Below are positions 53,387 through 64,000 of a stretch of 64,000 nucleotides of DNA, one piece after another. The stretch covers positions 257,034-321,033 of the forward strand of contig NZ_JAQOTJ010000005.1 of NCBI RefSeq assembly GCF_028401955.1. Reading direction: 5' to 3'. A program made the position numbers and the translations under genes. How positions within the stretch are numbered: the first letter of the stretch is position 1; every line of letters starts with the position of its first letter. The notes below the pieces were generated by a model that was not told the DNA's origin, searched no databases, and saw only the letters and a program-made list of their open reading frames with translations. This stretch comes from Bacillus sp. BP-3 (lineage in GTDB: Bacteria > Bacillota > Bacilli > Bacillales > Bacillaceae_G).

Positions 53387-55809
53387 CTGGCTCTCATCTC
53401 TTCTGTGATTCTCCAAATATCATGACTGTACTGCAAAATTGTTCGATCACTTGCAAAATGGCCAGATTTCGCAATGTTCATCGTACTTATTTCCAACCAT
53501 TTTTTTCGGTTTTCATATGTTTCTCCAATTTTTTCTTGTATATCTGCATATGGTGCAAAATCTCTGAGAACAAAATATTCGTCATTTTGAATAAGAAAAG
53601 AATCAAAAATAGCTTCGAACTCATCGCCTGCATCTTCAAAAAAGCCATTTGTTAGCTGATTGACAACTTTTTGAATGCGCATATCATGATGATAATAATC
53701 GCTAGCACGATATCCACCATTTTGGTAGTAATGCAGTACTTCCTCGGCTGTTAAACCGAAAATAAAAATAGCATCATTTCCAACAGCCTCTTTAATTTCA
53801 ACATTCGCACCGTCTAATGTGCCTAGTGTCACCGCGCCGTTCATCATAAATTTCATATTTCCGGTTCCCGATGCTTCTTTACTTGCAGTTGAAATTTGTT
53901 CACTCACATCTGCGGCCGGAAAAATATCTTCAGCAAGTGAAACACGATAGTTTTCTAGAAAGATAACTTTCATATATTGATTGACATACGGATCATCATT
54001 TACTTTTCGCGCCAATTCATTTATAAGTTTAATAATCTTTTTCGCATAATAATACCCTGGCGATGCCTTTGCCCCAAAAATAAATGTACGCGGATAAAAA
54101 GAAAAACTAGCGTCTTCTTTTAACCGATTGTACAAATATAAAATATGCAGTACATTTAACAACTGCCGCTTATAAGCGTGCAGACGTTTTACTTGTACGT
54201 CAAAAATGGAATATGGATCGACAACAATACCAGTTTGTTTTTCAATGCGTTTCATTAACAATTCTTTTCGCACTTGTTTTACATTATGAAGTGACTCCTG
54301 GAACGCTGCATCGTACTTATAGTATCCTAAAGACTGCAGCTGATCCGGTTCTTTCATCCAATCCGTTCCAATCGTGTCACAAATTAATTTCGATAGCTGC
54401 GGATTTGCCTTTAATAACCAGCGCCGATGAGTAATTCCATTTGTCTTATTGTTAAACTTCTCTGGATAAAACTCATAAAACAATCGCATTTCTCGCTGCT
54501 TTAATATTTCCGTATGAATTTTCGCAACGCCATTTACACTATGACTCCCCACAATCGCCAAATGCGCCATTTTCACAAGCCCATGAGCGATAATCGCCAT
54601 GTTTTCGATGCGATTCCAATCATACGAATAGCAGTCCCATAACTCATGACAAAAGCGCTCATTAATTTCTTGGACAATCATATAAATGCGTGGTAATAAC
54701 GGTTCGAAAATATGAATCGGCCATTTTTCTAACGCTTCTGATAAGGTTGTATGGTTTGTATAAGAAATCGTATGTGTTGTAACGTACCACGCATCTTCCC
54801 AGCTCATCTTTTCCTCATCAAGCAAAATGCGCATTAATTCTGGAATTGCTAAAACTGGATGCGTATCGTTAATATGAATAGCAATTTTCTCATGCAGATT
54901 ACGAAGCGTGCCATTTTGTTCCCGGTGCAACCGCACAATATTTTGTAAGCTAGCTGATACAAGAAAATACTGCTGTTTCAAACGAAGTATTTTCCCTTCA
55001 TCATGCGTATCATCTGGATATAAGAACTCCGAGACTGCTTCTGTTTCCCGTTTATATTTCAATACATCCTTGCAGTTCGGCGGAAAGGGAACAGGCTCTG
55101 CACTCCAAAGGCGCAGTGTATTGACAGTACTTGTCTCATACCCGACAACAGGTACATCATACGGTACAGCCATAATCGTTTCCGCATTAATATGCCGAAA
55201 CTCAAGACGCCCACCAGACTGAAATGTATCAACTTGTCCCCAAAAATTAACTTCCACCGCCTGGTCATGTCTTCGCACTTCCCAAACATTCCCGTGCCGC
55301 AGCCACTGCTCCGGCAGCTCAATTTGATAACCATCCACAATTTTTTGATCAAACAAACCGTGCTTATAACGAATCCCGCACCCGTGTCCTGGTAAATTTA
55401 ACGAAGCAAGCGAATCAAGAAAACAAGCAGCTAAACGACCGAGGCCGCCATTTCCGAGGCCAGCATCCGCTTCCATTTCCTCGAGATCTTGCAAATAAAT
55501 CCCAAGTTCTTCTAATCCTCGTTCACATACATCGCGGATTCCCAAATTTAATATATTACTTCCTAACAACCGCCCTAATAAAAACTCAATAGATAAATAA
55601 TACATTTGCTTCTGAATATCTGTCCGGTACCGTTCATTCGTCCCAATCCAGCGCTGACTAATATATTCACGTACCATATGACCGAGCGTATTATATTGAT
55701 CTTGCACAGTCGAATCTTTAAAACTTTTTCCATACATTGTTTCTAGCTTTTCTAAAAACGCAGCTTTAAAATTCTCTGTATTTGAGAACAACTTTCTCAC
55801 CTCTTCCAA
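53383..55809 (-). CDS. glgP: Glycogen phosphorylase
   Basis: 808 aa GT35 enzyme. 'GNGGLGRLAACFLDSLASLN' near residue 115, 'HINDTHPVLAIPELMRILLD' in the middle and the PLP-lysine region 'SKEASGTGNMKFMMNGAVTL' in the C-terminal half are all diagnostic. It releases glucose-1-phosphate from glycogen with phosphate. Last gene of the glg operon, 46 bp after glgA. Stop codon within the bcr1-like repeat. Confidence 0.97.
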   Translation of the reverse strand: MEEVRKLFSNTENFKAAFLEKLETMYGKSFKDSTVQDQYNTLGHMVREYISQRWIGTNERYRTDIQKQMYYLSIEFLLGRLLGSNILNLGIRDVCERGLEELGIYLQDLEEMEADAGLGNGGLGRLAACFLDSLASLNLPGHGCGIRYKHGLFDQKIVDGYQIELPEQWLRHGNVWEVRRHDQAVEVNFWGQVDTFQSGGRLEFRHINAETIMAVPYDVPVVGYETSTVNTLRLWSAEPVPFPPNCKDVLKYKRETEAVSEFLYPDDTHDEGKILRLKQQYFLVSASLQNIVRLHREQNGTLRNLHEKIAIHINDTHPVLAIPELMRILLDEEKMSWEDAWYVTTHTISYTNHTTLSEALEKWPIHIFEPLLPRIYMIVQEINERFCHELWDCYSYDWNRIENMAIIAHGLVKMAHLAIVGSHSVNGVAKIHTEILKQREMRLFYEFYPEKFNNKTNGITHRRWLLKANPQLSKLICDTIGTDWMKEPDQLQSLGYYKYDAAFQESLHNVKQVRKELLMKRIEKQTGIVVDPYSIFDVQVKRLHAYKRQLLNVLHILYLYNRLKEDASFSFYPRTFIFGAKASPGYYYAKKIIKLINELARKVNDDPYVNQYMKVIFLENYRVSLAEDIFPAADVSEQISTASKEASGTGNMKFMMNGAVTLGTLDGANVEIKEAVGNDAIFIFGLTAEEVLHYYQNGGYRASDYYHHDMRIQKVVNQLTNGFFEDAGDEFEAIFDSFLIQNDEYFVLRDFAPYADIQEKIGETYENRKKWLEISTMNIAKSGHFASDRTILQYSHDIWRITEEMRAR

Positions 55810-55855
55810 AGTGAAACTTCCAGCAATGGTTTTTCCACTGCTGGTTAGCTCTATC

Positions 55856-57352
55856 CTACTTGTTTACAGAAAAAAACGGTTGCTTCTGATTATCTTCCTC
55901 ATTCGTTTCTGGTTCTTCATTTGAACCTGACAAACTTTCATATAGCTCTTTATATCTTTGGGCAGACTGCTTCCAGCTATAATCCTCCGTCATCGCGCGT
56001 TTCATAAGAGACTGCCATACCTTTTTGTCGTGATAATAATGCAGGGCACGCCGCACTGTATGCAGCATATCGTGCGCATTAAAGTTCGTAAAACTAAAAC
56101 CATTCCCTTCATTTGTAGCTTCATTATACGATTGAACCGTATCGTTTAAACCGCCTGTTTCCCGTACAATTGGAATTGCTCCGTACATAAGAGCAATGAG
56201 CTGTCCAAGACCACATGGTTCAAATAAAGATGGCATTAAAAATAAATCAGCCCCAGCATATACTTGATGTGCCAGTTCCTCATGAAACCCAATATATACT
56301 TTCACTTTATCTGGGTATTCATATGCCATTTGTTCAAAAAACTGTTCATATTCTTTATCGCCCGATCCAAGTACAATAAATTGCACATCTTCTCGCATGA
56401 TTTCATGAAAAACATGACCCACTAAATCTAATCCTTTTTGCTTCGTTAAACGTGTAACCATTGCAATAATTGGTGCATTTTCTTTTTCTGGTAATCCAAA
56501 ATAACGCTGCAGAGCACGTTTATTCTCTCTTTTTTTATAGAGTGAATTTGCATCATACATTGCTGCTATCGTTTCATCATTCTCTGGGTTGTACAAAACA
56601 TCATCAATTCCATTTACAATCCCAACAAGTTTATCGTTATATCTACGCAATAAACCATCTAATTTCTCTCCGAAAAACAAATATTGAATTTCTTCTTTAT
56701 ATGTCGGACTTACTGCTGTAATAATATCAGAGGCAATAATTCCGCCTTTCATAAAGTTAATGTTTCCGTAAAACTCAAGTTGTTCACTATGAAAATACTC
56801 ATCACCAAGCTCTAATAAGTCATGCATAACAATGCGCGGGAACACACCTTGAAACTGCAAATTATGAATCGTAAAAACCGTCTTTATCTTTTCGTATAAT
56901 GGTTGTTCACGATATTTTTCCCGCAGTAAAAAGTTTGTCATCGCTGTATGCCAATCGTGGCAATGCAGAACATCCACTTCAAAGTCTAAATGCGGAATAC
57001 ACTCTAATACGGCCTTTGAGAAAAATGAAAAACGTTCGCCATCATCATAATGACCATATATGGAATCACGTTTAAAATAATACTCATTGTCGATAAAGTA
57101 ATACGTAATTCCTTCCTGTTCCAATTTCAAAATACCACAATATTGATTACGCCAGCCAAGCTGAACCGTAATCACTTTATGAAGCACACATTTGTTTCTT
57201 ATATGCTCCGGAATTAAACTATAATATGGAAGCATAACGCGCACGTTCATCCCAAGTTTTTGTAACGCCTTTGGGAGTGCTCCAGCTACATCCGCTAATC
57301 CACCCGATTTAATAAATGGTACGCACTCTGATACTGCAAATAAGATATTCAC
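55856..57352 (-). CDS. glgA: Glycogen synthase (ADP-glucose)
   Basis: 498 aa from GTG 57352, chosen because the protein family begins at '[20 protein letters not shown]' and GGAGAG lies nine bases upstream. The KxGG motif (KSGGLAD) binds ADP-glucose; the C-terminal '[20 protein letters not shown]' carries the conserved nucleotide-sugar Glu. Transfers glucose to the non-reducing end of glycogen. It has an extra Glu/Asn-rich tail of about 25 residues after the usual end. Confidence 0.96.
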   Translation of the reverse strand: MNILFAVSECVPFIKSGGLADVAGALPKALQKLGMNVRVMLPYYSLIPEHIRNKCVLHKVITVQLGWRNQYCGILKLEQEGITYYFIDNEYYFKRDSIYGHYDDGERFSFFSKAVLECIPHLDFEVDVLHCHDWHTAMTNFLLREKYREQPLYEKIKTVFTIHNLQFQGVFPRIVMHDLLELGDEYFHSEQLEFYGNINFMKGGIIASDIITAVSPTYKEEIQYLFFGEKLDGLLRRYNDKLVGIVNGIDDVLYNPENDETIAAMYDANSLYKKRENKRALQRYFGLPEKENAPIIAMVTRLTKQKGLDLVGHVFHEIMREDVQFIVLGSGDKEYEQFFEQMAYEYPDKVKVYIGFHEELAHQVYAGADLFLMPSLFEPCGLGQLIALMYGAIPIVRETGGLNDTVQSYNEATNEGNGFSFTNFNAHDMLHTVRRALHYYHDKKVWQSLMKRAMTEDYSWKQSAQRYKELYESLSGSNEEPETNEEDNQKQPFFSVNK

Positions 57353-57436
57353 TGTAATTGTCTCTCCGCAATAGCTAGGCATAGGTAAAACATTTACCTA
57401 TGCCTAGCATGCAGATTCCTCCTCTCAATTCTGATC

Positions 57437-58465
57437 TTACTGTATTGTTACATTACTGCTTTGAATCTTTCCTTTCTCTACAACAAATGGATCACTTGAA
57501 CCTGTTAATATTGTTCCATCTTCAATCTTTACATCCTTATCAAGGATTACACCATCTAGTATACAATTCTCTCCAATTTGGCTCTTTTGCATAATAATAC
57601 TATTACGAACGATAGAACCTTTTCCAATCTTTACGGAACGAAAGACAACGCTATTTTCCACTTCCCCTTCAATAATGCTGCCGTTAGCAATCATCGCATT
57701 ATGTACCCTTGCCTCTTTTCCGTACCTTGTTGGCGGCTCATCCTTTACTTTCGTAAAAATTGGTGCTTCTTTCTGAAAGATTTGCTTCCAAATGTGCGGC
57801 TGCAATATTTCTAAACTATGCTTATAGTAACTTTCAATTGAATCTATAACCGCCACATAACCAGTATGTTCATAACTTTCCATGCGTAACGAAGTGTCTC
57901 GTTTTTCTTTAACAATATCAAGTAAGCTATAATAGCCCATATCTTGATACGTCTCAAACAAATGTAATAATAACTCCTTCTTTAGTACATACGTCTGAAG
58001 CGACTTCCCACGATGACATACTTCCGTTATATGTGCGTTTGTATGTAAATGACGCTCTAATACAGCTTGGAAATCAAGCGCTGTTACAACATGACTATTT
58101 GTAATAACAACATATTCTTGCTTACTACGCAAAAAGTAGTCAATATGTCTGCTAAAATGAGCAAATGAGCCAAACTCATCTTGATCACATTGGCGATTTG
58201 GAGGAAATAAAAATAAGCCGTCGCGTTTCCGATCTAAATCCCACTGTTTCCCTGAACCGAGATGATCCATGAGCGAACGATTTTTATGACTTGTGAAAAT
58301 AGCTACACTATGAATATGAGAATTTACCATATTAGAAAGCATAAAATCTATTAAACGGTAACGTCCGCCAAACGGCAATACCGCCAACGATCGATGATTT
58401 GTTACTTGCTGTAGTGATGGGAAATTCTCTGTCGCATTAATAATTCCTAACATTGATTCTCTCAC
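57437..58465 (-). CDS. glgD: Glucose-1-phosphate adenylyltransferase regulatory subunit
   Basis: 342 aa. GlgC-like fold 'FGGRYRLIDFMLSNMVNSHI' but without the N-terminal GGxGxRL loop that binds the nucleotide in GlgC ('MLGIINATENFPSLQQVTNH' instead). The C-terminal half has left-handed beta-helix repeats ('VFRSVKIGKGSIVRNSIIMQ'). In Bacillus GlgC and GlgD form a complex in which GlgD raises activity. Follows glgC with a 166-bp gap that contains a repeat. Confidence 0.95.
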   Translation of the reverse strand: MRESMLGIINATENFPSLQQVTNHRSLAVLPFGGRYRLIDFMLSNMVNSHIHSVAIFTSHKNRSLMDHLGSGKQWDLDRKRDGLFLFPPNRQCDQDEFGSFAHFSRHIDYFLRSKQEYVVITNSHVVTALDFQAVLERHLHTNAHITEVCHRGKSLQTYVLKKELLLHLFETYQDMGYYSLLDIVKEKRDTSLRMESYEHTGYVAVIDSIESYYKHSLEILQPHIWKQIFQKEAPIFTKVKDEPPTRYGKEARVHNAMIANGSIIEGEVENSVVFRSVKIGKGSIVRNSIIMQKSQIGENCILDGVILDKDVKIEDGTILTGSSDPFVVEKGKIQSSNVTIQ

Positions 58466-58541
58466 TCATCTCATCCCCTTTTCGTCACGCTCTAACAGAA
58501 AGTAAAATAATCGTCCATACAAAATTACATTGTTTCCAATA

Positions 58542-58589
58542 ACCACTTCTATGCATGGCTAGATGCTCTTGCCCACCTAAAAAGAAAGG
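58542..58589 (+). repeat. 48-bp repeat shared with 35981-36028
   Basis: ACCACTTCTATGCATGGCT ... GCCCACCTAAAAAGAAAGG, about 80 percent similar by eye to the copy in the T7SS operon; lies between glgC and glgD. Confidence 0.75.
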
Positions 58590-58631
58590 GGGGTATTCAG
58601 TCTTTTTTACTTGTATAACAAACGTCTCACT

Positions 58632-59762
58632 TTATATTTCCTCTGCAATTAACACAACGTCTTCTATATTTTTTTCTGGACGAATAATTGTTCCATCTTC
58701 AATTACCATCCCTGGCGCAACAATAGCACGCTCAATCACGACATTCTTTCCAACCTTAGCATCTGGCATAATAACTGAATCGACAATTCTGCTTCCTTCC
58801 TCTATAATTACCCCTTGAAACAATACAGAATGCTGCACATTCCCTTCAACAACACAACCTTCATTAATTAACGATTCTTCCACTTCTGCTGATGGTGCAA
58901 TATATTGCGGCGGCTGATTCGGATTTACAGAACAAATTCTCCAATCAAGATCATATAAATTAAGCGATGAATCTTCCTGAAGTAGATCCATATTTGCCTC
59001 CCATAAGCTCTTCACTGTTCCAACATCTTTCCAATACCCACTAAATGGGTACGCAACAAGCTTTTTACCTTCATCTAGTAAAAGTGGAATCACATCTTTC
59101 CCAAAGTCATTACTAGATTCTGGATTTCTTGCATCCATTTCTAAATACTCTTTTAAGATAGCCCAATTAAAAATATAAATTCCCATTGAAGCTAGGTTGC
59201 TTTTTGGAAATTGCGGCTTTTCTTCAAATTCAATAATCTCCATCTCTTCATTCGTATTCATAATGCCAAAGCGGCTCGCTTCATCCCAAGGTACTTCAAT
59301 AACAGAAATAGAGACATCAGCTTCTCGTTCCACGTGATAATCGAGCATTTTGGCATAGTCCATCTTATAAATATGATCTCCGGACAAAATGAGAACATGT
59401 TCTGGTTCATACTGCTTTAAATAGTTTAAATTTTGATAAATGGCACTTGCCGTTCCTGTATACCATTTCACACCTGAAGACTCCGCATAAGGAGGAAGTA
59501 CAGTAACTCCTCCATTTACACGGTCTAAATCCCATGCATCTCCAATGCCGATATAACTATGCAACTCTAACGGCTGGTATTGTGTTAAAATCCCGACTGT
59601 TTCGATACCAGAATTTGCACAGTTACTTAAAGTAAAATCAATAATGCGATATTTCCCCCCAAATGGAACAGCTGGCTTAGCTAGATTTTTTGTTAATGCA
59701 CTTAGACGACTACCTTTTCCCCCTGCTAATAACATTGCTACGCACTTCTGCTTTTGAACCAT
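58632..59762 (-). CDS. glgC: Glucose-1-phosphate adenylyltransferase
   Basis: 376 aa. N-terminal '[20 protein letters not shown]' is the nucleotide-binding loop, with '[20 protein letters not shown]', '[13 protein letters not shown]' and '[20 protein letters not shown]' following; left-handed beta-helix at the C-terminus. Makes ADP-glucose, the committed step. The ATG lies within the end of glgB (53-bp overlap), and since the conserved loop begins at residue 7 the start cannot be moved much. Confidence 0.97.
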   Translation of the reverse strand: MVQKQKCVAMLLAGGKGSRLSALTKNLAKPAVPFGGKYRIIDFTLSNCANSGIETVGILTQYQPLELHSYIGIGDAWDLDRVNGGVTVLPPYAESSGVKWYTGTASAIYQNLNYLKQYEPEHVLILSGDHIYKMDYAKMLDYHVEREADVSISVIEVPWDEASRFGIMNTNEEMEIIEFEEKPQFPKSNLASMGIYIFNWAILKEYLEMDARNPESSNDFGKDVIPLLLDEGKKLVAYPFSGYWKDVGTVKSLWEANMDLLQEDSSLNLYDLDWRICSVNPNQPPQYIAPSAEVEESLINEGCVVEGNVQHSVLFQGVIIEEGSRIVDSVIMPDAKVGKNVVIERAIVAPGMVIEDGTIIRPEKNIEDVVLIAEEI

Positions 59763-61647
59763 CTTGTTTACTACTCCCCTTTCGTGTTTTCACTGGCCGT
59801 AAAATTGAAATTCCAAATGGTGGTATTGTCATTTCGACATGTGCAAGCTGATTATGATAAGGTTCCATAATCGACTTTAATCGCTTCTTATTCATTTTTC
59901 CCGAACCGCCGTATGTAGAACTATCGCTATTTAAAATTTCGTTATAATAGCGGAATGCCGGTACGCCAACTTTATAGTTTTCGTACACCGCGCTTGTAAA
60001 GTTGCAAACGACAACGAGAACATCCTCTTCTCTTTCACCTTGGCGAATAAACGAAAAAACACTTTGCTCACGGTTATCCGCATCAATCCACTGAAAGCCT
60101 TTCGGTGTATGGTCAAGCTGCCAAAGCGGCTTGGAGCGCTTATACAATGCTATGAGCTCCTTGAAATAATCATGCATACAATTATGCATTTCAAAATCAT
60201 GTAAACTCCAATCTAAATTTTCAAGGTCTTTCCATTCATCAAATTGTCCAAACTCACCGCCCATAAAGAGCAGTTTCTTCCCTGGATGTGTAAATAAATA
60301 GCCGTACAATAAACGAAGCTGCGCAAACTTGGACCAATAATCACCCGGCATTTTATTTAACAGCGACTTCTTCCCATGTACAACCTCATCATGCGATAAA
60401 GGTAAAATAAAATTCTCAGAATACGCGTACAGCAGCGAAAATGTTACTTTGTCATGAATATATTTCCGATACTCCGGCGCACATTCCATATATTTTAAAA
60501 TGTCATTCATCCAGCCCATATTCCACTTATAATTAAAGCCAAGTCCACCTTCATAAGTGGGGGCTGTTACGAGCGGCCATGCCGTTGAATCTTCCGCAGT
60601 CATTAAGAAAGTTGGATCCTCTGCAAATACAGCTTCATTTAACTTTTGCAAGAACGCTACTGCATGTTCGTTGCTTTCCTGTTCTCCATTTCGCTCCCAA
60701 TACAACATGTTCGCAACCGCATCCACACGAAAACCGTCAATATGATAAAACTTCATCCAAAACAGCGCATTTGAAATAAGAAAATTTTGCACTTCTTGTT
60801 TTCCTAAATCAAAATTCACCGTTCCCCATACACGATTTTCTTGCACATCAAGATCTTTATATTCATACGTCGGCTCTCCATCAAACAAATAAAGCCCATG
60901 AGCGTCTTTACAAAAATGGCCTGGTACCCAATCTAAAATGACACCGATCCCATATTTGTGACATTCATCGACAAAATACATAAAATCTTGTGGTGTTCCG
61001 TATCTACTTGTCGGTGCATAATACCCCGTTCCTTGATATCCCCAAGAACGATCATATGGGTGTTCAACGAGCGGCATAATTTCAACATGAGTAAATTGAT
61101 GCTCCGCTACATAAGGAATAAGCTCATCTGCCATTTCTCTATACGAATAAAAAGACCCATCTTCTTTCTTTTTCCAAGAACCAAAGTGAAGCTCATAAAT
61201 GGCTAATGGTTCATTATAGATTGGCTTTCGTTTCTTTTTTTGAAACCATTTCTGATCTTCCCATTTATATCCTTTTATATCATAAACAACGGATGCCGTA
61301 TTTGGCCGAACTTCAGCACACATTGCATACGGATCAGCTTTTAAAATCGTATGCCCTTCTCGTGTTTGAATTGCATACTTGTATAATTCGTGCTGAGGAA
61401 TATTCGGTATAAATAAAGACCAAATCCCTTTCTCTGTCACTCGTATCATTTCATGGATCTCGCTATTCCACTCATTAAAATCTCCTACAATACTCACAGC
61501 TTGTGCATGAGGTGCCCATACGGAAAAACGTGTGCCTTCCATTCCATTTTCCATCGTCAAATGAGCACCAAGAATATCGTAGCTATCATAAAACTTTTCT
61601 TCATGGAACAATAACATGTCTTTCACATTACACTTTGTCTCAATCAC
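59710..61647 (-). CDS. glgB: Glycogen branching enzyme
   Basis: 645 aa from GTG 61647 (GAGGTGAA upstream); the frame extends further upstream without a ribosome site. N-terminal CBM48 '[20 protein letters not shown]', then the GH13 barrel: nucleophile in '[11 protein letters not shown]', acid in '[12 protein letters not shown]', '[15 protein letters not shown]'. The C-terminus ends with a basic tail that extends 53 bp into glgC. First gene of the operon; a cre-like site lies about 165 bp upstream. Confidence 0.96.
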   Translation of the reverse strand: MIETKCNVKDMLLFHEEKFYDSYDILGAHLTMENGMEGTRFSVWAPHAQAVSIVGDFNEWNSEIHEMIRVTEKGIWSLFIPNIPQHELYKYAIQTREGHTILKADPYAMCAEVRPNTASVVYDIKGYKWEDQKWFQKKKRKPIYNEPLAIYELHFGSWKKKEDGSFYSYREMADELIPYVAEHQFTHVEIMPLVEHPYDRSWGYQGTGYYAPTSRYGTPQDFMYFVDECHKYGIGVILDWVPGHFCKDAHGLYLFDGEPTYEYKDLDVQENRVWGTVNFDLGKQEVQNFLISNALFWMKFYHIDGFRVDAVANMLYWERNGEQESNEHAVAFLQKLNEAVFAEDPTFLMTAEDSTAWPLVTAPTYEGGLGFNYKWNMGWMNDILKYMECAPEYRKYIHDKVTFSLLYAYSENFILPLSHDEVVHGKKSLLNKMPGDYWSKFAQLRLLYGYLFTHPGKKLLFMGGEFGQFDEWKDLENLDWSLHDFEMHNCMHDYFKELIALYKRSKPLWQLDHTPKGFQWIDADNREQSVFSFIRQGEREEDVLVVVCNFTSAVYENYKVGVPAFRYYNEILNSDSSTYGGSGKMNKKRLKSIMEPYHNQLAHVEMTIPPFGISILRPVKTRKGSSKQDGSKAEVRSNVISRGKR

Positions 61648-61810
61648 TATGTTCACCTCACAAGATGACAGAATTTTAAATACGTTATTACTATTCTTCG
61701 GTAAATTGAAATATCCTTGCGAATTTCTAAAAAATATTCGCTTTTTTATAGAAATCCATGATAATTTCATGAAATTTAACCGAATAATATCGAATTTTGA
61801 CGAATATTCA

Positions 61811-61826
61811 TTGTAAGCGTTTTATT
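61811..61826 (-). promoter_or_regulatory. cre-like site upstream of glg operon
   Basis: TTGTAAGCGTTTTATT agrees with 14 of 16 positions of the CcpA consensus WTGNNARCGNWWWCAW. Located about 165 bp before glgB, so carbon catabolite control of glycogen genes is plausible. Confidence 0.45.
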
Positions 61827-61901
61827 TTAAAATAATTTTTTCAGTGGATAAGATAAGGAATTTATCACTATATTGTTATTACTTTCCATTAAAGTAATAC
61901 A

Positions 61902-61955
61902 TAAAAAAACCCCTTCCGGCAAAGGGGTGAAATACAGGGGAGGCCGGAAAGGGAT
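61902..61955 (-). terminator. Terminator of ldh
   Basis: CCCTTTCCGGC and GCCGGAAGGGG on the minus strand pair around a 22-nt loop, followed by a T7 run, 16 bp after the ldh stop codon. Confidence 0.8.
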
Positions 61956-61970
61956 TTTATACAATTTGGA

Positions 61971-62930
<960 letters not shown>

Positions 62931-63032
62931 CTATTTTCTAATATCATTATTAGCATTGTCATTTAAGTAAAAAATTAAAATACTGATTTTATATTGTTTA
63001 ACTTCCTTACATACATATTGTAGCACGTTTCT

Positions 63033-63050
63033 TTGTGAATATATTCACGT
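63033..63050. promoter_or_regulatory. Rex-like operator, promoter-proximal
   Basis: TTGTGAATATATTCACGT matches TTGTGAANNNNTTCACAA at 16 of 18 positions. It overlaps the -35 region expected for the TACAAT -10 box, so binding would block ldh transcription when NADH is low. Confidence 0.75.
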
Positions 63051-63062
63051 TTTTTGACCTAT

Positions 63063-63080
63063 TTGTGAACTTTTTCACAG
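63063..63080. promoter_or_regulatory. Rex-like operator, distal
   Basis: TTGTGAACTTTTTCACAG matches the Rex consensus with one mismatch at the end. Centre-to-centre distance of 30 bp from the proximal box suggests cooperative binding. Confidence 0.75.
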
Positions 63081-63120
63081 ATAGGAGAAAGTTATAATAC
63101 CAAGCATGGAATCAACTTCA

Positions 63121-63136
63121 ATGGTAGCGTTTTCTT
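63121..63136. promoter_or_regulatory. cre-like site upstream of ldh
   Basis: ATGGTAGCGTTTTCTT matches 15 of 16 positions of the CcpA consensus, about 205 bp upstream of ldh and 40 bp beyond the distal Rex box. Confidence 0.55.
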
Positions 63137-63383
63137 TAGATTGTGAAAAGTAAAATATATAATATTAAACTTATTTTTAATAAAATATAAAACCATCGAA
63201 TACAAAGAAAAGTTAGAATATCCTTTTCTCTTTATAATTTGCAGTAGTCCTCAGCAGCCTTTATGGCTCCATTTCATTTCTGCAAATCAAAAGTTGCTTC
63301 TTTAATAACTATGCCAAAGATTCTCACTTTTGTTCGCCATATTATTAGTCTTTCTTAAATACGAAAAAAAATCTCTAAAATGC

Positions 63384-63417
63384 AAAAAAAGATAGCAGAA
63401 TCTGCTATCTTTTTTAA
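63384..63417 (-). terminator. Terminator of tRNA operon
   Basis: GATAGCAGA pairs with TCTGCTATC, flanked by A-runs and T-runs; it follows tRNA-Glu on the minus strand. Confidence 0.88.
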
Positions 63418-63419
63418 TA

Positions 63420-63491
63420 TGACCCGTACGGGATTCGAACCCGTGTTACCGCCGTGAAAGGGCGGTGTCTTAACCACTTGACCAACGGGCC
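63420..63491 (-). tRNA. tRNA-Glu (TTC)
   Basis: 72 nt with acceptor GGCCCGT/ACGGGTC, discriminator A, anticodon TTC in CCCTTTCACGG and T-arm GGGTTCGAATCCC. Last gene of the cluster; no CCA encoded. Confidence 0.95.
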
Positions 63492-63500
63492 AATTTCTGG

Positions 63501-63588
63501 CAGAGAAGAAGGGATTCGAACCCTCGCACCGCTTACGCGATCTACTCCCTTAGCAGGGGAGCCCCTTGAGCCACTTGGGTACTTCTCT
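63501..63588 (-). tRNA. tRNA-Ser (GCT)
   Basis: 88 nt class II tRNA with a long variable arm; anticodon GCT in CCCTGCTAAGGG; acceptor AGAGAAG/CTTCTCT, discriminator G. Confidence 0.95.
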
Positions 63589-63599
63589 ATATTATATGG

Positions 63600-63671
63600 C
63601 TCCGCAGGTAGGACTCGAACCTACGACCGATCGGTTAACAGCCGATAGCTCTACCACTGAGCTACTGCGGA
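63600..63671 (-). tRNA. tRNA-Asn (GTT)
   Basis: 72 nt; acceptor TCCGCAG/CTGCGGA, anticodon GTT in GGCTGTTAACC, discriminator G; T-arm GGTTCGAGTCC. Confidence 0.95.
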
Positions 63672-63674
63672 ATA

Positions 63675-63751
<77 letters not shown>

Positions 63752-63760
63752 TAGAAAAAA

Positions 63761-63831
63761 AGCGGGTGAAGAGAATCGAACTCTCGACCAGAGCTTGGAA
63801 GGCTCTTGTTTTACCACTAAACTACACCCGC
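63761..63831 (-). tRNA. tRNA-Gly (TCC)
   Basis: 71 nt; acceptor GCGGGTG/CACCCGC, anticodon TCC in CCTTCCAAG; discriminator T, no CCA encoded. Confidence 0.95.
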
Positions 63832-63838
63832 ATAAAAA

Positions 63839-63914
63839 TGGTGAGCCATGAAGGACTCGAACCTTCGACCCTCTGATTAAAAGTCAGATGCTCTACCAAC
63901 TGAGCTAATGGCTC
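63839..63914 (-). tRNA. tRNA-Lys (TTT)
   Basis: 76 nt including CCA; acceptor GAGCCAT/ATGGCTC, anticodon TTT in GACTTTTAATC. Confidence 0.96.
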
Positions 63915-63923
63915 ATCTTGAAA

Positions 63924-63999
<76 letters not shown>

Positions 64000-64000
64000 T

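Overview
The window is AT-rich, low-GC Firmicute chromosome. It is best explained as a member of the Bacillus cereus group. The evidence is the men, glg, ldh and tRNA gene content, a YjcZ-type sporulation peptide, a YteA-type zinc-finger protein, and several short intergenic repeats bounded by TTTAT that resemble the bcr1 element known from that group. I cannot fix the species from sequence reading alone.

Layout, left to right. 1-9312: Bce/Psd-type antimicrobial-peptide sensing and detoxification genes. There is an ATPase plus truncated-by-window permease on the minus strand, then a response regulator, an intramembrane-sensing kinase, a permease, an ATPase and a second paralogous permease on the plus strand. 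9327-12665: a small YjcZ-like peptide, a minimal nucleotidyltransferase, and menC and menE. 12666-44052: a 31.4-kb accessory block. It holds two tandem thioester/CnaB LPXTG adhesins (13643-19189), a degraded array of membrane proteins and putative immunity genes (19438-24919), one broken and one intact LXG toxin (24951-29339), a complete type VIIb secretion locus in staphylococcal order (esxA, esaA, essA, esaB, essB, essC; 40859 down to 30075), and a sortase with a neighbouring wall protein (41046-43129). 44053-50032: menB, menH, menD, menF on the minus strand and divergent menA. 50199-53135: yteA-like, cold-shock protein, AIM24-like protein and a lipase. 53383-61647: the glycogen operon glgB-glgC-glgD-glgA-glgP. 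61971-62915: ldh, with Rex-like and cre-like sites upstream. 63420-63999: seven tRNA genes, all on the minus strand.

How it fits together. Menaquinone synthesis is complete here except for genes encoded elsewhere, but the usual contiguous run menF-D-H-B-E-C is interrupted between menB and menE by the accessory block. The block is built for surface and contact functions: secretion machinery, LXG toxins with glycine-zipper C-termini, polytopic membrane proteins that could be immunity factors, covalent-binding adhesins, and a dedicated sortase pair.

The toxin/immunity half carries scars of recent rearrangement. These include a 79-bp piece of essC lying 5 kb from its source and fused to an IS3-family transposase remnant, frameshifted LXG and immunity genes, and a membrane protein that looks like a fusion of two neighbouring families. 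I consider the split men operon and the recombining LXG/immunity array the most interesting parts of the window. All functional statements are from motif reading and gene context; no database search was possible.
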